NCBI GenBank assembly: GCA_009760855.2
Contig: WPIO01000014.1
Location: 1,982,001 to 2,046,000, forward strand
Direction: 5' to 3'
Origin: Cristatella mucedo
Lineage: Eukaryota > Bryozoa > Phylactolaemata > Cristatellidae
DNA: 64,000 nt
Below are positions 1-11,059 of the stretch, piece after piece. Each line of letters opens with the position of its first letter. Within the stretch, counting starts at the first letter, position 1. The notes below the pieces were generated by a model. That model had not been told where the DNA came from. It did no database searches and saw only the letters and a list, made by a program, of their open reading frames with translations. Position numbers and translations under genes: made by a program.

Positions 1-601
1 AGGACTTTATTTAGGTCTCGGAGCTTCGACTACAATACTTCGAGCCTCCAATTTATTTAGCTCATGTTGCAGCCTCCTTCGTGCAGGTTATCCTCTTCAA
101 AATCTGTCTAAACATGGAGGAAGGCTCAGCACATCTTACGGTATGTCCTTACTGGTCAGCATTACAAACAGAAGTAGTGCTATGCTTCCACAGTGTGTGC
201 ACTAGCAGACTGATCACTATGGCAGTACTGACAAAAAAACGTAATACATGCATGTCACAATAACACAGCCCTGTGCACGGCATCACATGGCAGGCAGACA
301 CATGTTTCCATAGATCTAGCTGCAATCGTGCCATAACTAGTATAATTAGAATGCCATTTACCCAAAATGCAACGTTTTGTGGATGGACTGAAACTGCTGT
401 CCCTACGATCTGTCCCCGTGAAGGGGTTACATTAATATACCCAGGCTATGAAAGATTACCAGTGAATAGCTCGATCAGATGAGTAAAGGCATAAATGCAC
501 AGGTGATATAATAAACATCAAAGATATTTTTGTGATCAGCCTTTCATTTCTACACTGAGCACATCGTCAGACTTATGATCCAAAATAGTGTGGGCAGAAG
601 C

Positions 602-639
<38 letters not shown>

Positions 640-663
640 ACAAGACCAAACAAAAATACTTAC
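1..663. other. Left edge: intron of Lifeguard gene, no further exon found
   Basis: This stretch lies downstream of the last visible Lifeguard exon (minus strand). I looked on the minus strand for the next exon, which should continue after the first membrane helix, and found none, so the rest of the gene is probably beyond the left edge. The only clear structure is an (AG)n microsatellite at 605-638. Confidence 0.5.
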
Positions 664-728
664 TGCAAGACAAAGAAAGCAATAAACCCTGATGTAATCA
701 AAAGCTGAACCATGAGAATGAAGTACAC
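664..728 (-). CDS. Lifeguard exon 3 (first membrane helix)
   Basis: 65 bp, minus strand. It begins after a TTTTTCTAG acceptor and ends before a GTAAGT donor. It encodes 21 residues (VYFILMVQLLITSGF and onward) plus two bases. The hydrophobic run directly continues the FIRK end of exon 2 in phase 0, as in TMBIM proteins. Confidence 0.82.
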
Positions 729-3700
729 CTAGAAAAAGAAGAGTTGATCAAATATAAACCACTGCCTGGCATTTGCAGTACAACAGCCAAACATGCAAAA
801 CACAGCCAATGCAAGGAACAGGCTCATTTGCAAAGCAACAGAAGAGCCTTAACGGCTATTAATAATGCTTGCAGTGGGCATTCAAGGATTTCCTGCCGAA
901 TGACAAAAAAGTGAGCTAGGCCGTGCAGTGCAATCACCTTAGCCCTGGGTTAAGACCAACCAGTTCCTTCTGAAAAAATGGACAATAAAGTGCTTACGAT
1001 GACATTAAGGAAGACGATGCAAACAGCCACAAAGAAGAAACAAGAGATGTTAGCATTCCTCCTTTAAGGAACTGATATTGTTTACACCATGGAAATAGCT
1101 TCTCAAAGCAAACAAAAAAGAGTCAATCGACCATCGGTTTCAATTATCACAACCCCCCCCCCAATGAGCAAGGCATTTTACATGGGGCGGTAGGCTAAAC
1201 CTGGACAACGATTGGTTTTGCTCACGGTCAAGGCATTCTAGTCGAAATCTACCTGCCAGGACAGGATTGGAAGTCCCTCTCCGAGCTTGTTATTTTAATT
1301 GCTAACCCAACCTACTATTCGAACCTATGCAACTTTCAACCAGTTTCCTTTCTGTCATCCATATCCAAGGGAGTTGAACAAGTGGCACACCAGTCAGTGC
1401 GCAAAAAATTGGAGCAGCCCTAACATGTGATTTACAGGGCTGAGTATGAAATCCAGGTCAATGTGCCTCCGATGGCGGTTGCAGCAGCTGTTCAAATACT
1501 ATTGAGACAATGAATACCTTGTATCATATACCTTAATTTGCAATACATAGTGCCATTTACTAAGTATCCTCAACTTCCTATGTATGAAGCCATTGCTATG
1601 AGGAAGCCATATTTTTATAAAAAAAATTATGCATGCTGCCAAAGGTAGGAAAACATTTAAAATGAACTTTCTTGGGTGTTCATCAGATTTTTTAATAGTA
1701 GTGGGTCCCAAAGAATAGTTTTTAGTAGCATAACCAGAACACGACTAAGTAACATTCACCGAATCCCCTCTAGTAAAATGCATCTCGATGACCGTGTCAG
1801 GCACTTTTTAATCAGAAATGGTTAAGGTTTGAGACATTTTCTTATGGTTTGACCGGATTGGTCGAACATGGCTCGAGATTGCAAAAAATCACTGATGCAA
1901 CCAACGTGAGCCAGAAACCACCCAAATATGTTTCTTGGTAAAAGAAATAAATAAAACTGCAAACTTTATAAAAACTACAGAAGTCTTGGCAAACATCAGA
2001 CACCAAAACTATGGTGAGCTGTAAGTTTTTATAAAAATATCCCTTTAAATTTCAATCGAGAACAATAGGATACATAACAGTGCAAAATCATTCTTAAGTC
2101 CTTATTCATTAGAAAGTGCTATTGGGCGGTTTTATCTTCAGTAACTTCTTTCATTGGTTCTAAACATGCTATACAGTGGTACGGGTACACTATAACTTGC
2201 TTCAAACCCTTGATTATTACTTTAAACATGGCCGACACAATCACTCGAGTAAAGGGAATATTTGGTGCATCCAGAAAATCGTGCAGTGCTCTGAGCATGA
2301 TACATATACAATACCTTTCAAAAAATACAGGCTTGGTATTAATTATCAGTATTACTAAAAATGTGCATCACGTGTTTTGTGCAATTTGTTTTTTTTGGCT
2401 ATGAGTTCGTTAAGCTCTGAAATATTTGTGATCATATCTTCATTTCCAGGGTTCGAAGACTTTTTTTTATCTAGCACTGCATGCATACATAAATAAATAA
2501 ATATGACAGTTCACTGCCTGTGGACTCACTTCGCTTAGTCATCGTAGAAGTAGTCATAGCAAAGTCAGAGAAGGCAACGCTGTGCTCTCATGCTGCATGA
2601 CCGAAGCACGCCCTCTTGTCGCATGACGGAAGGACTTTCTCGCTTTAATTAGTAGAGACTGATGATGATGTATGAGAGCTCACTGCCTGTGGACTCACTT
2701 CGCTGAGTCTACACAATATTGTACACAGATGTACGGGTCTATTACAAGCAGCTCACGGAAGTACTGGTCACCATCTTGCCGTACGATTGATGCTTTAATT
2801 AATACGCCGACCCTTCATGCATATTCCCTGTATGCATAACCTGTTTGTATGCATACAATTTGTCAAGCTGACCACTTTTTACCAATCTTAGTGTAGAGAC
2901 TCATCGAATGCATGTAAGCCTAATTTTTCGAACTTGTGCTTAGATCGAGTTTGCATGATGCTCATGGATGACAATGCAAAAACGGTATCTTCCAAAAACC
3001 ATTGCAAAAGTACTTAGCATGCATATTTGTGTGCTATAACAATTCACTTTGTATTGAAAGTTGTTTCAATTTATTATCTGCTTGATAGAGTACATACATG
3101 TACTTAAACCGGCCCACAGCATTTGCATCTGTTTTAAAAGATCGTTTGCATCGGGTAGACTGATTTGGACTGCTTCTCAGTTGCTGATCTAAGTCGTCCC
3201 TTAGATGCCCTAAGTGTTTAAATCTGGTGAGACTGGGCCAATGAATGGTGGTAACAGATGAATCATAAAATCAATAACACTTTGAGTCATTATTCAGCTG
3301 ATACAAAAATTTACCTTCTAAAAGATTCTGGAAGACAGAATTCCCGTATTCTTAAGTAGTCAAGGTACAATTCTGGTCCTTAATGTCAGATATGAGATGC
3401 AGCTACCCAATGCTGAGATTGGAAAAGGAGTCCCAAACCACGATTCTGCTACTGCTATCTATAATAGTAAGTCAGATGTAGTCTTCACAGAACTCCTTTT
3501 TAGAACTCATTTACAGCTTTTTCTTCGGTTGAGGTAGAGGCACCATTTTTTACTGCCTACGAGCTGAAAATTTCTTCTGGCATTCCAGTAGGCCAAGCAT
3601 CAACCTTTAAGTAGCCAGTGGGGGGATGACACTTTTATTTCAGTCTTGACAGCTTTATGCCATTTTCCGGAGCAATGGAGTCTCCGCCCAGTCACAAAAA

Positions 3701-4244
3701 GATTAACACTAGATAAAGCCGACGATCGTTTTGCTTACCAACCACCGCCTCCTCATCAAGGTGCCTTCAGTTAGGTTCCATTGTCCAGTTCCGGTTCCAT
3801 TGTCCAGTTCCGGTTCCATTCTCTAGTTCCGGTGAGAGCGGCATCACACTAGGCTTCTCAGAAGAGATTGCAGGTCTCGTGAGCGAAAGTTTATTGGGTT
3901 GCGACTTCGTGTTTAGGAGCCCAAGAGTGCATCAGTGTGACAGAAACCCTCGCGGGTTACTTAGCCAGGTTAATTTTTTCGCCGACATCTATGGCGCATA
4001 CCCCTCCTTGGACACGCTGCCAAGTTACATCCACCACAGACTTCACTCATCACAAGAGATGAATGATCTTCCTGTTGCTAATTCCTTGTTTTCGAAGAGC
4101 TAGCAACATGCCCTTATCGGACTTGCCACGATCCCTCATCTACACAATTGTACAGCAGAACTACAGCAAACATCGGGGGAGGGAGAGGGGGGAGACGGCC
4201 GGATTCGGAATTTACGAAGGGTGGGCACATCGTGAGAGTCACCT

Positions 4245-4285
<41 letters not shown>

Positions 4286-7200
4286 CATGGGAATGTTCAC
4301 CTGTATGTTTTCTACTGCCATATTAATAACGTGCTTCGAAATAATTGCTTTCTGAGCTTAAATAGCTGGTACTCCTAGAGCATTGCTAGCCGTTAGCCAA
4401 ATAATGTAGAGATAATTTATATTGCAATATGCTTATTACTACCTGGGTGGCTAGGTACTCCTGGCTGCTGTGGAATCGGAAATACGCCTGTTCCGGGTGC
4501 GTAAATACCAATAAACATAAGCTTATATACATTACACATACAGCATGCATATGCATGCTGGTTCGCATAGCCACGAGTCTCCTTTGTTAAAGATGCTCCT
4601 ACGGCTCCAGGTTCATCGATGGATTAATATTCTTAGCTGACCCACAAGACCAGACATGGCTGGGTCCTTCATACCTAGGTGAACTGCCGAACCAGTTTCA
4701 GCCTCCTCGTGCCCTCAGGCCTACTAAGTACAATAAATTAGCAGTTCCATAGCACTTTGGCTTCAGTTTGCGAAGCTGCTGACCGCTAATGTAGCCTACA
4801 GAACGGCAGCTGTTTACGTTCTTAACAGAGGTCAGATGGCAGCCACCTTTCAGAATGCCTGCTTAGCATACAGTAAGCAGGCATTCTGAAAGGTGGCTGC
4901 CATCAAGTACATACAAGTCAAAGAATGTGCTCACCGACACATAAGAAAGTAAGCACACAAAAAACACGAGACCAAAGACACGAGACCAGAAGAATATAGC
5001 CATAACTTACCTTTCTGATAAATCCGTGGCGGATGACTTTGTCTGAGAATGCATTAGTATTGAAGGCAGGTGCCCCAGCTTCACCTGTGCTGATGTTTAC
5101 TGCACCGGCATCTGAAAAAGTTCCGAGAGAGAGGAGCTGCTCAAACAGAGCAGCTCAGAGGATGGCAGGCTCCCGTTGTGCTTCGGTTAACAATGAAGAT
5201 TCCAAGATGCTCAGTCCTTGACTGAAATGCAGACAGACGACTGCACTGAAGGGCCAGATATTTTTTACAAATCTTACATACCTAATACAGCCCATGGATA
5301 GCCTTACAATTGATCGCTACCGACCTACTGCAGCAGCAAAAAAAATATATGTTTTGGTGACTTAGTAAAAGAAAAACGTATGCCACAAATTGGACAGTCA
5401 CCGGAAAACAAATTGGACAGTCACCGGAAAACTGTGTAAATGACAGATATGGTATTGCAATTATAATTTCAGGAATAAAGTGGCTGGGTTGTCCTTGTGA
5501 TCTACTGATGAGCTGGCCCACTTAAGAATACAGGCAGAACCAAATATCTGTCATTTCAAAAATTGCTCACTAATGAATAAAAAGGTAAGCCTGGTAACTC
5601 TGGTGGTTGGTCGCGACCATATCCACGAGGCAGATGATATCAGCACTCTCACCAACAAAGACCTTCAAGGAGGTGGGAGCACAGAAGCATTTATACGAAC
5701 AAAATCACCATGAACTAGCAAAGGAGCAAGATATGTGCTGGAGACCAATCGGCAAAGCTACAAAGTTTGACTGAAAAATGTGCTACAGACTGTTTTCAGA
5801 ATTATGAATCACTCCGGCTGCCTTATTAACTAAAAAACACAAGCTGATTGTACAGCCTCTTTTGTATAGCAACAGAAGCGCCTTTACGGCTATCACCACT
5901 ACTCGAAGTGGCAATAAAGGATCGCCTACCAAAGGATTTCAACCCACGACTTCGGGATCAAGGTCTGCCATGCAATGGGTTTGCTATGAGCCACGTGTAC
6001 CATGTAGTTCATTCACTACACGTTTTTTGCCGTCCCGTGGGCACAGTCACTTTGCTCATGATTACGTATGTATTCACATTTGAAATCAAAAGCCTGCCGG
6101 CAGCATGGATCACTCAATTTACGATGAAAAGAGCAAGCATGAGGGCATTCCTCGGATTGAATACCGTCGTGAGTCAGGCAGCAGTTCGGCCTGCACGCTA
6201 ATTATCAACTTTATACTTTTAGTACTAGCCAAACTAACAGGCTCGACAAGTTCTATCTTGCGGGCATCGCTAGCGTTGGCAATTGCCAAATTTTGTCACA
6301 AAAAACACTAGGAGCTTGGTATATCTAATATTTTCCGGGAGCAGGCAGCGAGAATAAGCTAGCACCGACTTCCGAATCACCGATAACGCTGGTTAACAAA
6401 TGTTTCCAAAAGTCTCGTTACTGAAATAAAATTAGTCACTTGTAATCCATTGTTAGGTGCTCAACATGAATATGACAAGAAATGCCAATAGTACTAGGCC
6501 TACTGTTTATACCTGTGGAAAATGAAGTCATAGACTACTTCTTACATTTCTTCACCTGCCTCTTGTACAGCCGTTCGGGAGCATCGTCTCTGGGGAGTGT
6601 TCAGCAGTCAGCCAGCATTGTACTGGGCCATTTTCCGGTATCTTTGTTCCATTGTTGCGATATCTTGATGATAACGTTCGCCACATTCATCACTAATCAC
6701 ACCACAGTTGCCAGGGAAGAAATCCAAATGGAAATGAAGGAAATGGATCTTTAGAGACCTATTGCAGGCAAGTTTCTGACACTGCATCAGCATGTCTTCT
6801 ACTAGCTCCTTGTGGTTTTCTACCCTAACATTCCCGAGAAAGCTTTTAGACACTAGGCGAAAAGCATTCCATTCTTGCTTTGCATCACCCTGCAGCAAGT
6901 TATTGAACGGGTCATCTGTGAAGAGCTCTCGATTCTGATAACTCACAAAAATCCCTCTTTAATATTTGTTTCACTGAGTCGAGGGAATGTTTTAATGCAG
7001 GTATCGGAAAGCCGGCTAAGTCCAGTCCATGGTTTTCACGAAGTGCTTCATCAAACCTAGTTTGATGTGAAGGGGTGGTCGCAGGATTTTGCAAGCCTCG
7101 ACAAGAGATGGGTGCTGAATATTCTTCTCTCCAAATGCTACATTTTGTCAACGAGTCCATTCCTTCAGAAAGTAGTGCAATTCACTTGCTCGGCTATCCC

Positions 7201-9977
7201 ACTTACATAAGAAACGCATGTATTTTGTATATCCATGCTTCAGTCCCATTAAAAGGGCAACTACCTTCAAAACACCAAAATGGTGCCAGAAGTAAACAGA
7301 AGGGCTGCCCTTGAGGATTGACTGGCTCGAAACTGTGTCTGGAGTGCATACATTTATTAAAATCCGTTTTAAAATAAGATTGCACAACTCCTTTGAGCGG
7401 CTTTGATAAGAAAGGCAGCCACGTGACTGGCTGGGAATTATTTAAACTCTCCTGGTCTTGTATTAAATTTTCATAGAATAACCTGACTATGTCAAAATGG
7501 GCTAGGCCAGCAAATTATTATCATCTGGGGAAATCTGAGTGTCCTGTTCCAAAGCGACCTTTCATTAATAATAATATTATTATTAATAATACACTTGATA
7601 AAGTGCCCTGAATGAACTCAATCACTTTCTAGATGCTTTAAATTTGCTGCAAAGTCAACACGATCGAGTAGTTAGCATCATGCTTGATAAACAACACGAA
7701 TAACATGGTTAGGGGTGACATGCACAGGGTTAGCATGCAAGTGTGGTCGTGGCAGCATGCAACTGTATCAGCATACAGAAGCACATAAAGGACGAATCGC
7801 AGGGACCCACTACTTACTTACTTACTAGTTATGGGCAAACCCAGTGTGATTCACAAATTGGAAAGGCTGCGGCTCAAAATTGGCTCTGCCAGCATATCTC
7901 CTGTTGAATCAGCTCGAAATCTAGGTGTCATGTTCCAAGGTGACCTCTCGTTAGACGACCACATCAGCTCCACAGTCAAATCTGCCTACTTTCAGCTACA
8001 TAACATTGCTGAAATTCGGGCTTGTTTAGATAAGGATACGACGTCCAAGTTGGTCCATGCATTCGTGACATCCCGTCTCGACTTCTGCAACTCACTGCTT
8101 ACTGGCCTACCGGCATGTGCGATCAGGCGATTGCAGCTGGTGCAAAACTCCAGCTCAGGGCGCTTTTCTTTTGTTAATGCATAATTCACTGAAGTGGTGT
8201 AATGTATCTCTATCGGCAACTCCACAAAGTCGCAAGGACTAAATGGGCGATCTGCTGGACTTCCCTATCGGGCATTCAAAGCCTAATCGACTTTCGGTAC
8301 TAGTGTGGTAGCTAACAGACTTCATCTCGTATAAAAAAAGAGCGTGAGAAGCATGGCTGTGTCGAAGGCAGTCGAGGTAGCGAGTAGTATGGAGAGTAGT
8401 ATGGATGTAGCAGCATAAGACGGCTGGAAAGGATTTGCCACAGTCGCTAGCACGAGAGCAAATGTCTGGCACAAGAACTGTGGCAGTAAGTTCACAGTCT
8501 AGGACCTGCAGGGGAAGTGCTTCTGTTGCCAACGGTCTTCAAGCAAAAGAATGGGAACGCTAATTTATTGCCGATGGAGGACGTAAGATAACGAGGAGGG
8601 TAAAACTGGTGAAGCAGTTCAGCTAGGTATGAAGGAGCCAAGCCATTGTGGGCCGTGTGGGTCAGCATAAGAACTTTACTCTGTATTCGTCAATCGACCA
8701 CGAGCCATCTCAGCACCCTCAGCAAAGGATATACACAGCTAAACCCAAGTGATCTCTTGACTAACTTTTATGCCAAACTCTTCACATAACATTGCAAAAA
8801 TTTGGTCCTGCTTAGACAGGGATCCCAATACAAGTTGGTCCATGCATTTGTGACATACTATTTGGATTTATCTGCACCTCACTACTCACAGGTCTTATGG
8901 CTTTTGCCATTAGGCGCTTATACGTGTTGAAAAACTCTGCGGCCAGACTCTTGTCTCTCATGAACGGCAGTTACCACTTCTAACCGCCCTGCACTGGATC
9001 CCCATCAGCAGCCTATCGACTTCGAGGTTTTGTTACTCATCTCTAGGTCCCTTCATTCTCTTGCTCCGGCCTACCAATCCAAACTACTACTCGATCAGGC
9101 TAGGCATCGTACCAACTGCTCTTATGTATCTAATCGTTTCGATGAGCCTCGAACCAATCTCAAATCTTTTGGAGACCGTGCCTTTAGTTAGTATGCTCCC
9201 AAAACCAAAACTCCATCTCGAATGACGTCACGGCCTTCCCTGATTTGACACTTTTTAATAGTTAAAAACAAACCTTTTCATCACAGCCTTTGCTGACTCA
9301 GTGCGAAATGCATTTTGTGTGCTCATTTACGATGACAATGTGCATATTATCACTAAACATATTGACGTGCTTCTTTTATAGCTTGAGAAAAGTGACTTGT
9401 GTTCTCCAAAAGTGCTATATAAATCAGGAAATGTTCAGTAAACGTACTGTACATCGCGAATGTATAAAAATGTACTGTAATTAACCTACGGCATAACTAG
9501 GTGATTCTAACCGCTGACTACGCTATAAGATTTCAAAGAGAATACGGTCATGCCTATCAACCGCCAAGGAACCGTTAATCATTGGCTGGCGAGGACGCGC
9601 TTACAGGTTAGACTTTACAAATAACCTCAAAACTGGCCAGAACCGAAACAAATAACGGTTTTGAACAGGCGGCGCTTGCATACAAATGGCGCAGAGGCAA
9701 GACGTTGACTGTATGCAACCGACCCAGTTTACTGGCACTCACCGTCAGCGAGTTGCTGATTGTTGGTAGCCTGCGGCTCCTGCAAATACGTAGCCGGCGG
9801 AAGCGGCTGCGCGTATGCGACGTTCGGGTAAGGAGCACCTGCAGCTCCCGGGTACGGTGCTGGTGCACCAACATAAGCTGCCGGATAGGGATATCCGCCG
9901 CCGCCGCCGTCGTAATTAGCTCTAGCCTTTTCGTCTGTGACTTCACTGTACGACGGCGGTGGTGCCGGCGCCGCCAT
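664..9977 (-). CDS. Lifeguard/TMBIM (GRINA-like) membrane protein, 5' part of gene
   Basis: Partial gene; coding exons at 9977-9743, 5111-5011 and 728-664 (complement). The joined reading gives about 133 residues. They start with a Pro/Tyr/Gly-rich cytosolic N-terminus with a PPSY motif at residues 7-10, then a segment ending FSDKVIRHGFIRK (residues 100-112), then a hydrophobic helix starting VYFILMVQLL. This order is the hallmark of the Lifeguard branch of the TMBIM/Bax-inhibitor-1 family: a proline-rich tail, then the (W/F)xDKxxRxxFIRKVY signature, then seven membrane helices. Family members sit in Golgi, ER or plasma membrane and influence calcium handling and cell death. Splice phases agree (1, then 0), and all junctions are GT..AG. 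The remaining six helices are not in the window. The start was taken at the ATG at 9977 because the PPxY tail follows directly; an in-frame upstream ATG at 10034 is possible. Family assignment is secure; the paralogue is not. Confidence 0.82.
815..958 (-). repeat. SINE family D (tRNA-like), reversed, degraded
   Basis: Read on the minus strand it shows the family D body: a tRNA-like head, then GCCGTTAAGGCTCTTCTGTTGC, split here as GCCGTTAAGG and CTCTTCTGTTGC, then a GAGCCTG tail region. The same body occurs at 5841-5993, 30325-30482, 32150-32305, 32955-33105 and 54690-54870. Confidence 0.5.
2510..2709. repeat. Direct repeat pair of about 30 bp
   Basis: The segment TCACTGCCTGTGGACTCACT and its continuation to AGTC occur at 2510-2540 and again at 2678-2709, about 140 bp apart. 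Origin unknown; it could be a degraded tandem unit. Confidence 0.6.
3774..3830. repeat. Three tandem copies of a 19-bp unit
   Basis: The unit GGTTCCATTGTCCAGTTCC occurs at 3774-3792, 3793-3811 and 3812-3830. The third copy differs at a few bases. Confidence 0.9.
4248..4282. repeat. (CT)n microsatellite
   Basis: Uninterrupted CT dinucleotides, about 17 units. Open frames reading Ser-Leu or Arg-Glu across it are repeat artefacts. Confidence 0.95.
4605..4750 (+). mobile_element. LINE family B fragment (RT C-terminal region)
   Basis: It matches the C-terminal coding part of the LINE at 45798-48669 (the region around CAGTTTCAGCCTCCTCGTGC). It is truncated at both ends and degraded. It lies in Lifeguard intron 2. 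Confidence 0.65.
4835..4904. repeat. Perfect 31-bp inverted repeat with 8-nt spacer
   Basis: The left arm 4835-4865 (starting GATGGCAGCCACC) is exactly complementary to the right arm 4874-4904 (ending GGTGGCTGCCATC). The spacer is GCATACAG. Transcribed on either strand it would fold into a long hairpin. It sits about 106 bp from Lifeguard exon 2, inside intron 2. Confidence 0.97.
5011..5111 (-). CDS. Lifeguard exon 2 (FIRK signature exon)
   Basis: 101 bp, minus strand, between a TTTTTCAG acceptor and a GTAAGT donor. The first two bases complete a split Asp codon from exon 1. It encodes 33 further residues ending FSDKVIRHGFIRK, the conserved Lifeguard motif just before the first membrane helix. 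Confidence 0.85.
5385..5430. repeat. 23-bp tandem duplication
   Basis: The unit ACAAATTGGACAGTCACCGG plus AAA occurs at 5385-5407 and again, identical, at 5408-5430. Confidence 0.95.
5841..5993 (-). repeat. SINE family D, reversed
   Basis: The minus strand reads a tRNA-like head with a box-B-like segment, then GGCGCTTCTGTTGCTATACA and a GGCTGTACAATCAGCTT tail. These are the same blocks as in the copies at 32150 and 32955. Confidence 0.65.
6608..7387 (-). pseudogene. Broken mobile-element-type protein gene (HFLHxHLDFFP family)
   Basis: Read from 7387 down to 6608, the minus strand gives successive pieces of one protein in different frames. First comes a GYTKYMRFLCKWDSRASELHY segment, split here as GYTKYMRFLC and KWDSRASELHY. 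Next is LRPPLHIKLGLMKHFVKTMD (about 7000-7090), then DDPFNNLL, then IHFLHFHLDFFP followed by SDECGERYHQDIA. I recognise these motifs as a multicopy, uncharacterised invertebrate protein family that behaves like a mobile-element product; the exact superfamily is uncertain. At least two frame changes show the copy is dead. It sits in intron 1 of the Lifeguard gene, on the same strand. Confidence 0.62.
7564..8152. mobile_element. LINE family A copy with inverted 5' part (twin-priming structure)
   Basis: Two parts point away from each other. 7564-7811 is the family A 3' UTR and hairpin tail on the minus strand, with its (ATT)n tail at the left. 7822-8152 is a family A coding segment on the plus strand (MGKPSVIHKLERL through VTSRLDFCNSLL). 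The region between these in an intact element is missing. This is the expected product of twin priming during LINE insertion. The best uninverted comparison copy is 38562-39505. Confidence 0.8.
8199..8700 (-). mobile_element. LINE family B 3' part, reversed
   Basis: The minus strand carries the family B C-terminal coding remnant and 3' UTR, ending near TGTAATGTATCTC at the left edge (ATTAC-type tail). The same sequence is seen at 34360-34806 (minus) and 48000-48669 (plus). It is degraded by stops and small gaps. Confidence 0.8.
8780..9285 (+). mobile_element. Old LINE family A-like coding fragment
   Basis: It can be aligned by eye with 38740-39235: the TCCAAGTTGGTCCATGCATT-like start, then CTGCACTGGATCCC, GACTTCGAGGTTTTG, and TTTGGAGACCGTGCCTTTAG. 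There are many substitutions and in-frame stops, and no 3' tail. Confidence 0.65.
9743..9977 (-). CDS. Lifeguard exon 1 (Pro/Tyr-rich N-terminus)
   Basis: 235 bp, minus strand, from the ATG at 9977 to a GTGAGT donor (read as ACTCAC at 9737-9742 on the plus strand). It encodes 78 residues plus one base: MAAPAPPPSYSEVTDEK, a Gly run, then repeated PYP/APYPG units. PPSY is a PPxY motif, known to bind WW domains such as those of Nedd4-type ubiquitin ligases; that role is inferred. The plus-strand frame over the same bases is a shadow. Confidence 0.85.
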
Positions 9978-10440
9978 TCTACAACAACAGCCGCCGTGTA
10001 TTGTAGTTATTCGTCGGCGATGCAGTAAAGGCACTCAGCAACCATTCTCGACACCAGTCCGCTCTGCGACGCAGAGCAAGAGATTTCAACGGCGGATGAA
10101 GTAACGATGTGTCGACTCCTTCTGCGGCCCCATCAACGGTCAATCTATTGCACGAAGAAAACCAAACGACATAGGAAGATGTCTCAGATCTTGAAGTCAA
10201 TCCACAATTTTCAATACCTTCAGGGGCGCAGCTGTTTCCGCCACAAATACGACGGCGGCGACTACCGGTCGGTCGGACGCGCAGGAATCAAACGGGAAGC
10301 TAGATTAACATGCCGTCGCCAGGCTATATACCATCTGACGTAGTTAGTGGTCACGTGAGTGGAATTCCGCAAGATCCGGCGTCGTGGGGGGGTGGTTCAG
10401 AAGGAGGATTTCCGCAGTCACGTCGGCTCTTCGCGGCTTT
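9978..10440 (-). promoter_or_regulatory. Putative Lifeguard 5' UTR/promoter, CpG-rich
   Basis: The sequence just upstream of the Lifeguard start is noticeably richer in CG dinucleotides than the surrounding AT-rich DNA. No TATA box is evident near the start. A CpG-type promoter is inferred from position and composition only. Confidence 0.35.
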
Positions 10441-10549
10441 CAAAACCGAGTGACTGAACTATAAATGGAACCGGAAAAGAAAAATATTAGAGAATATCTG
10501 CATATATTTCATTTTCAAAAAAACTACTCAAAGCAGAGTTAATCGCTTG

Positions 10550-10835
10550 CAACTGGTTCAAAGCTCAGCAGCTCGGTAGTCAACGGCATATGTGCCACGT
10601 TGCCCCACTTATATCTGAGCTTTACAATCTGTTCAGTGCAATCAAGCATTGAATCGACTTAAAAATCCTCTGTCTGGCCTACATGCCGCTTCACTTGCTT
10701 GTAACTGCCTATTGATCCGACCTCCTTGGTTTTCGGCCTCGAGTCCGCACGCCATTCCTCGCGATAAATTGAAATCCTCAGGTGATCGAGCCTTCAGTTC
10801 GTGTGCACTCAAATCCGGAGCTCGCATTCAAATTT
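10550..10835 (+). mobile_element. Degraded LINE family A-like coding remnant
   Basis: The plus-strand translation near 10750-10815 contains IPRDKLKSSGDRAFSS, resembling the IPRTNLKSFGDRAFSSYAP block of family A. The upstream part is very diverged. Confidence 0.45.
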
Positions 10836-11059
10836 TGATTAAACCTCCATCGAATTTTCTTAACTTAAGTCTCAGCTAAATACGCATCTGTTTCTCTCAG
10901 CTTTTTCTGCGCCACCAGACAACTTGTCTTTTGGTTCTTATGTGCTTTGAGAGATTACTGGTGCGTGATCAACATATAAAAATAAAATTATTCATGTGTA
11001 TATTACCCTAAGGGAATTTGATCTCTATTCAGGCGGATCTATTTATCCCAGCATTTAGT

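Larger units (their letters stand above)
729..5010 (-). other. Lifeguard intron 2
   Basis: A 4.3-kb intron. It holds a reversed SINE family D copy (815-958), a 19-bp triplet repeat, a (CT)n tract, a LINE family B fragment and a perfect 31-bp foldback. A 30-bp direct repeat occurs at 2510-2540 and 2678-2709. The rest (about 960-2500 and 2710-3770) is AT-rich and shows no coding signal that I recognise. Confidence 0.6.
5112..9742 (-). other. Lifeguard intron 1
   Basis: A 4.6-kb intron. It contains a 23-bp tandem duplication (5385-5430), a reversed SINE D copy, a broken mobile-element gene (6608-7387), a 5'-inverted LINE A, a LINE B and an old LINE A. Segments at 5431-5840 and 5994-6600 show nothing recognisable. 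Confidence 0.6.

Noticed and set aside
995-1065. Minus-strand hydrophobic segment NANISCFFFVAVCIVFLNVI before a GTAAGC, as a Lifeguard membrane exon
   Set aside because: It lies between exon 2 and exon 3, which already join perfectly in phase and in family order, and an upstream in-frame stop leaves no good acceptor.
9705-10028. Plus-strand open frame of 107 codons, and a 112-codon minus frame at 9608-9946
   Set aside because: Both are shadows of Lifeguard exon 1, whose minus-strand frame has the PPxY and PYP repeats, the splice donor and the matching phase.
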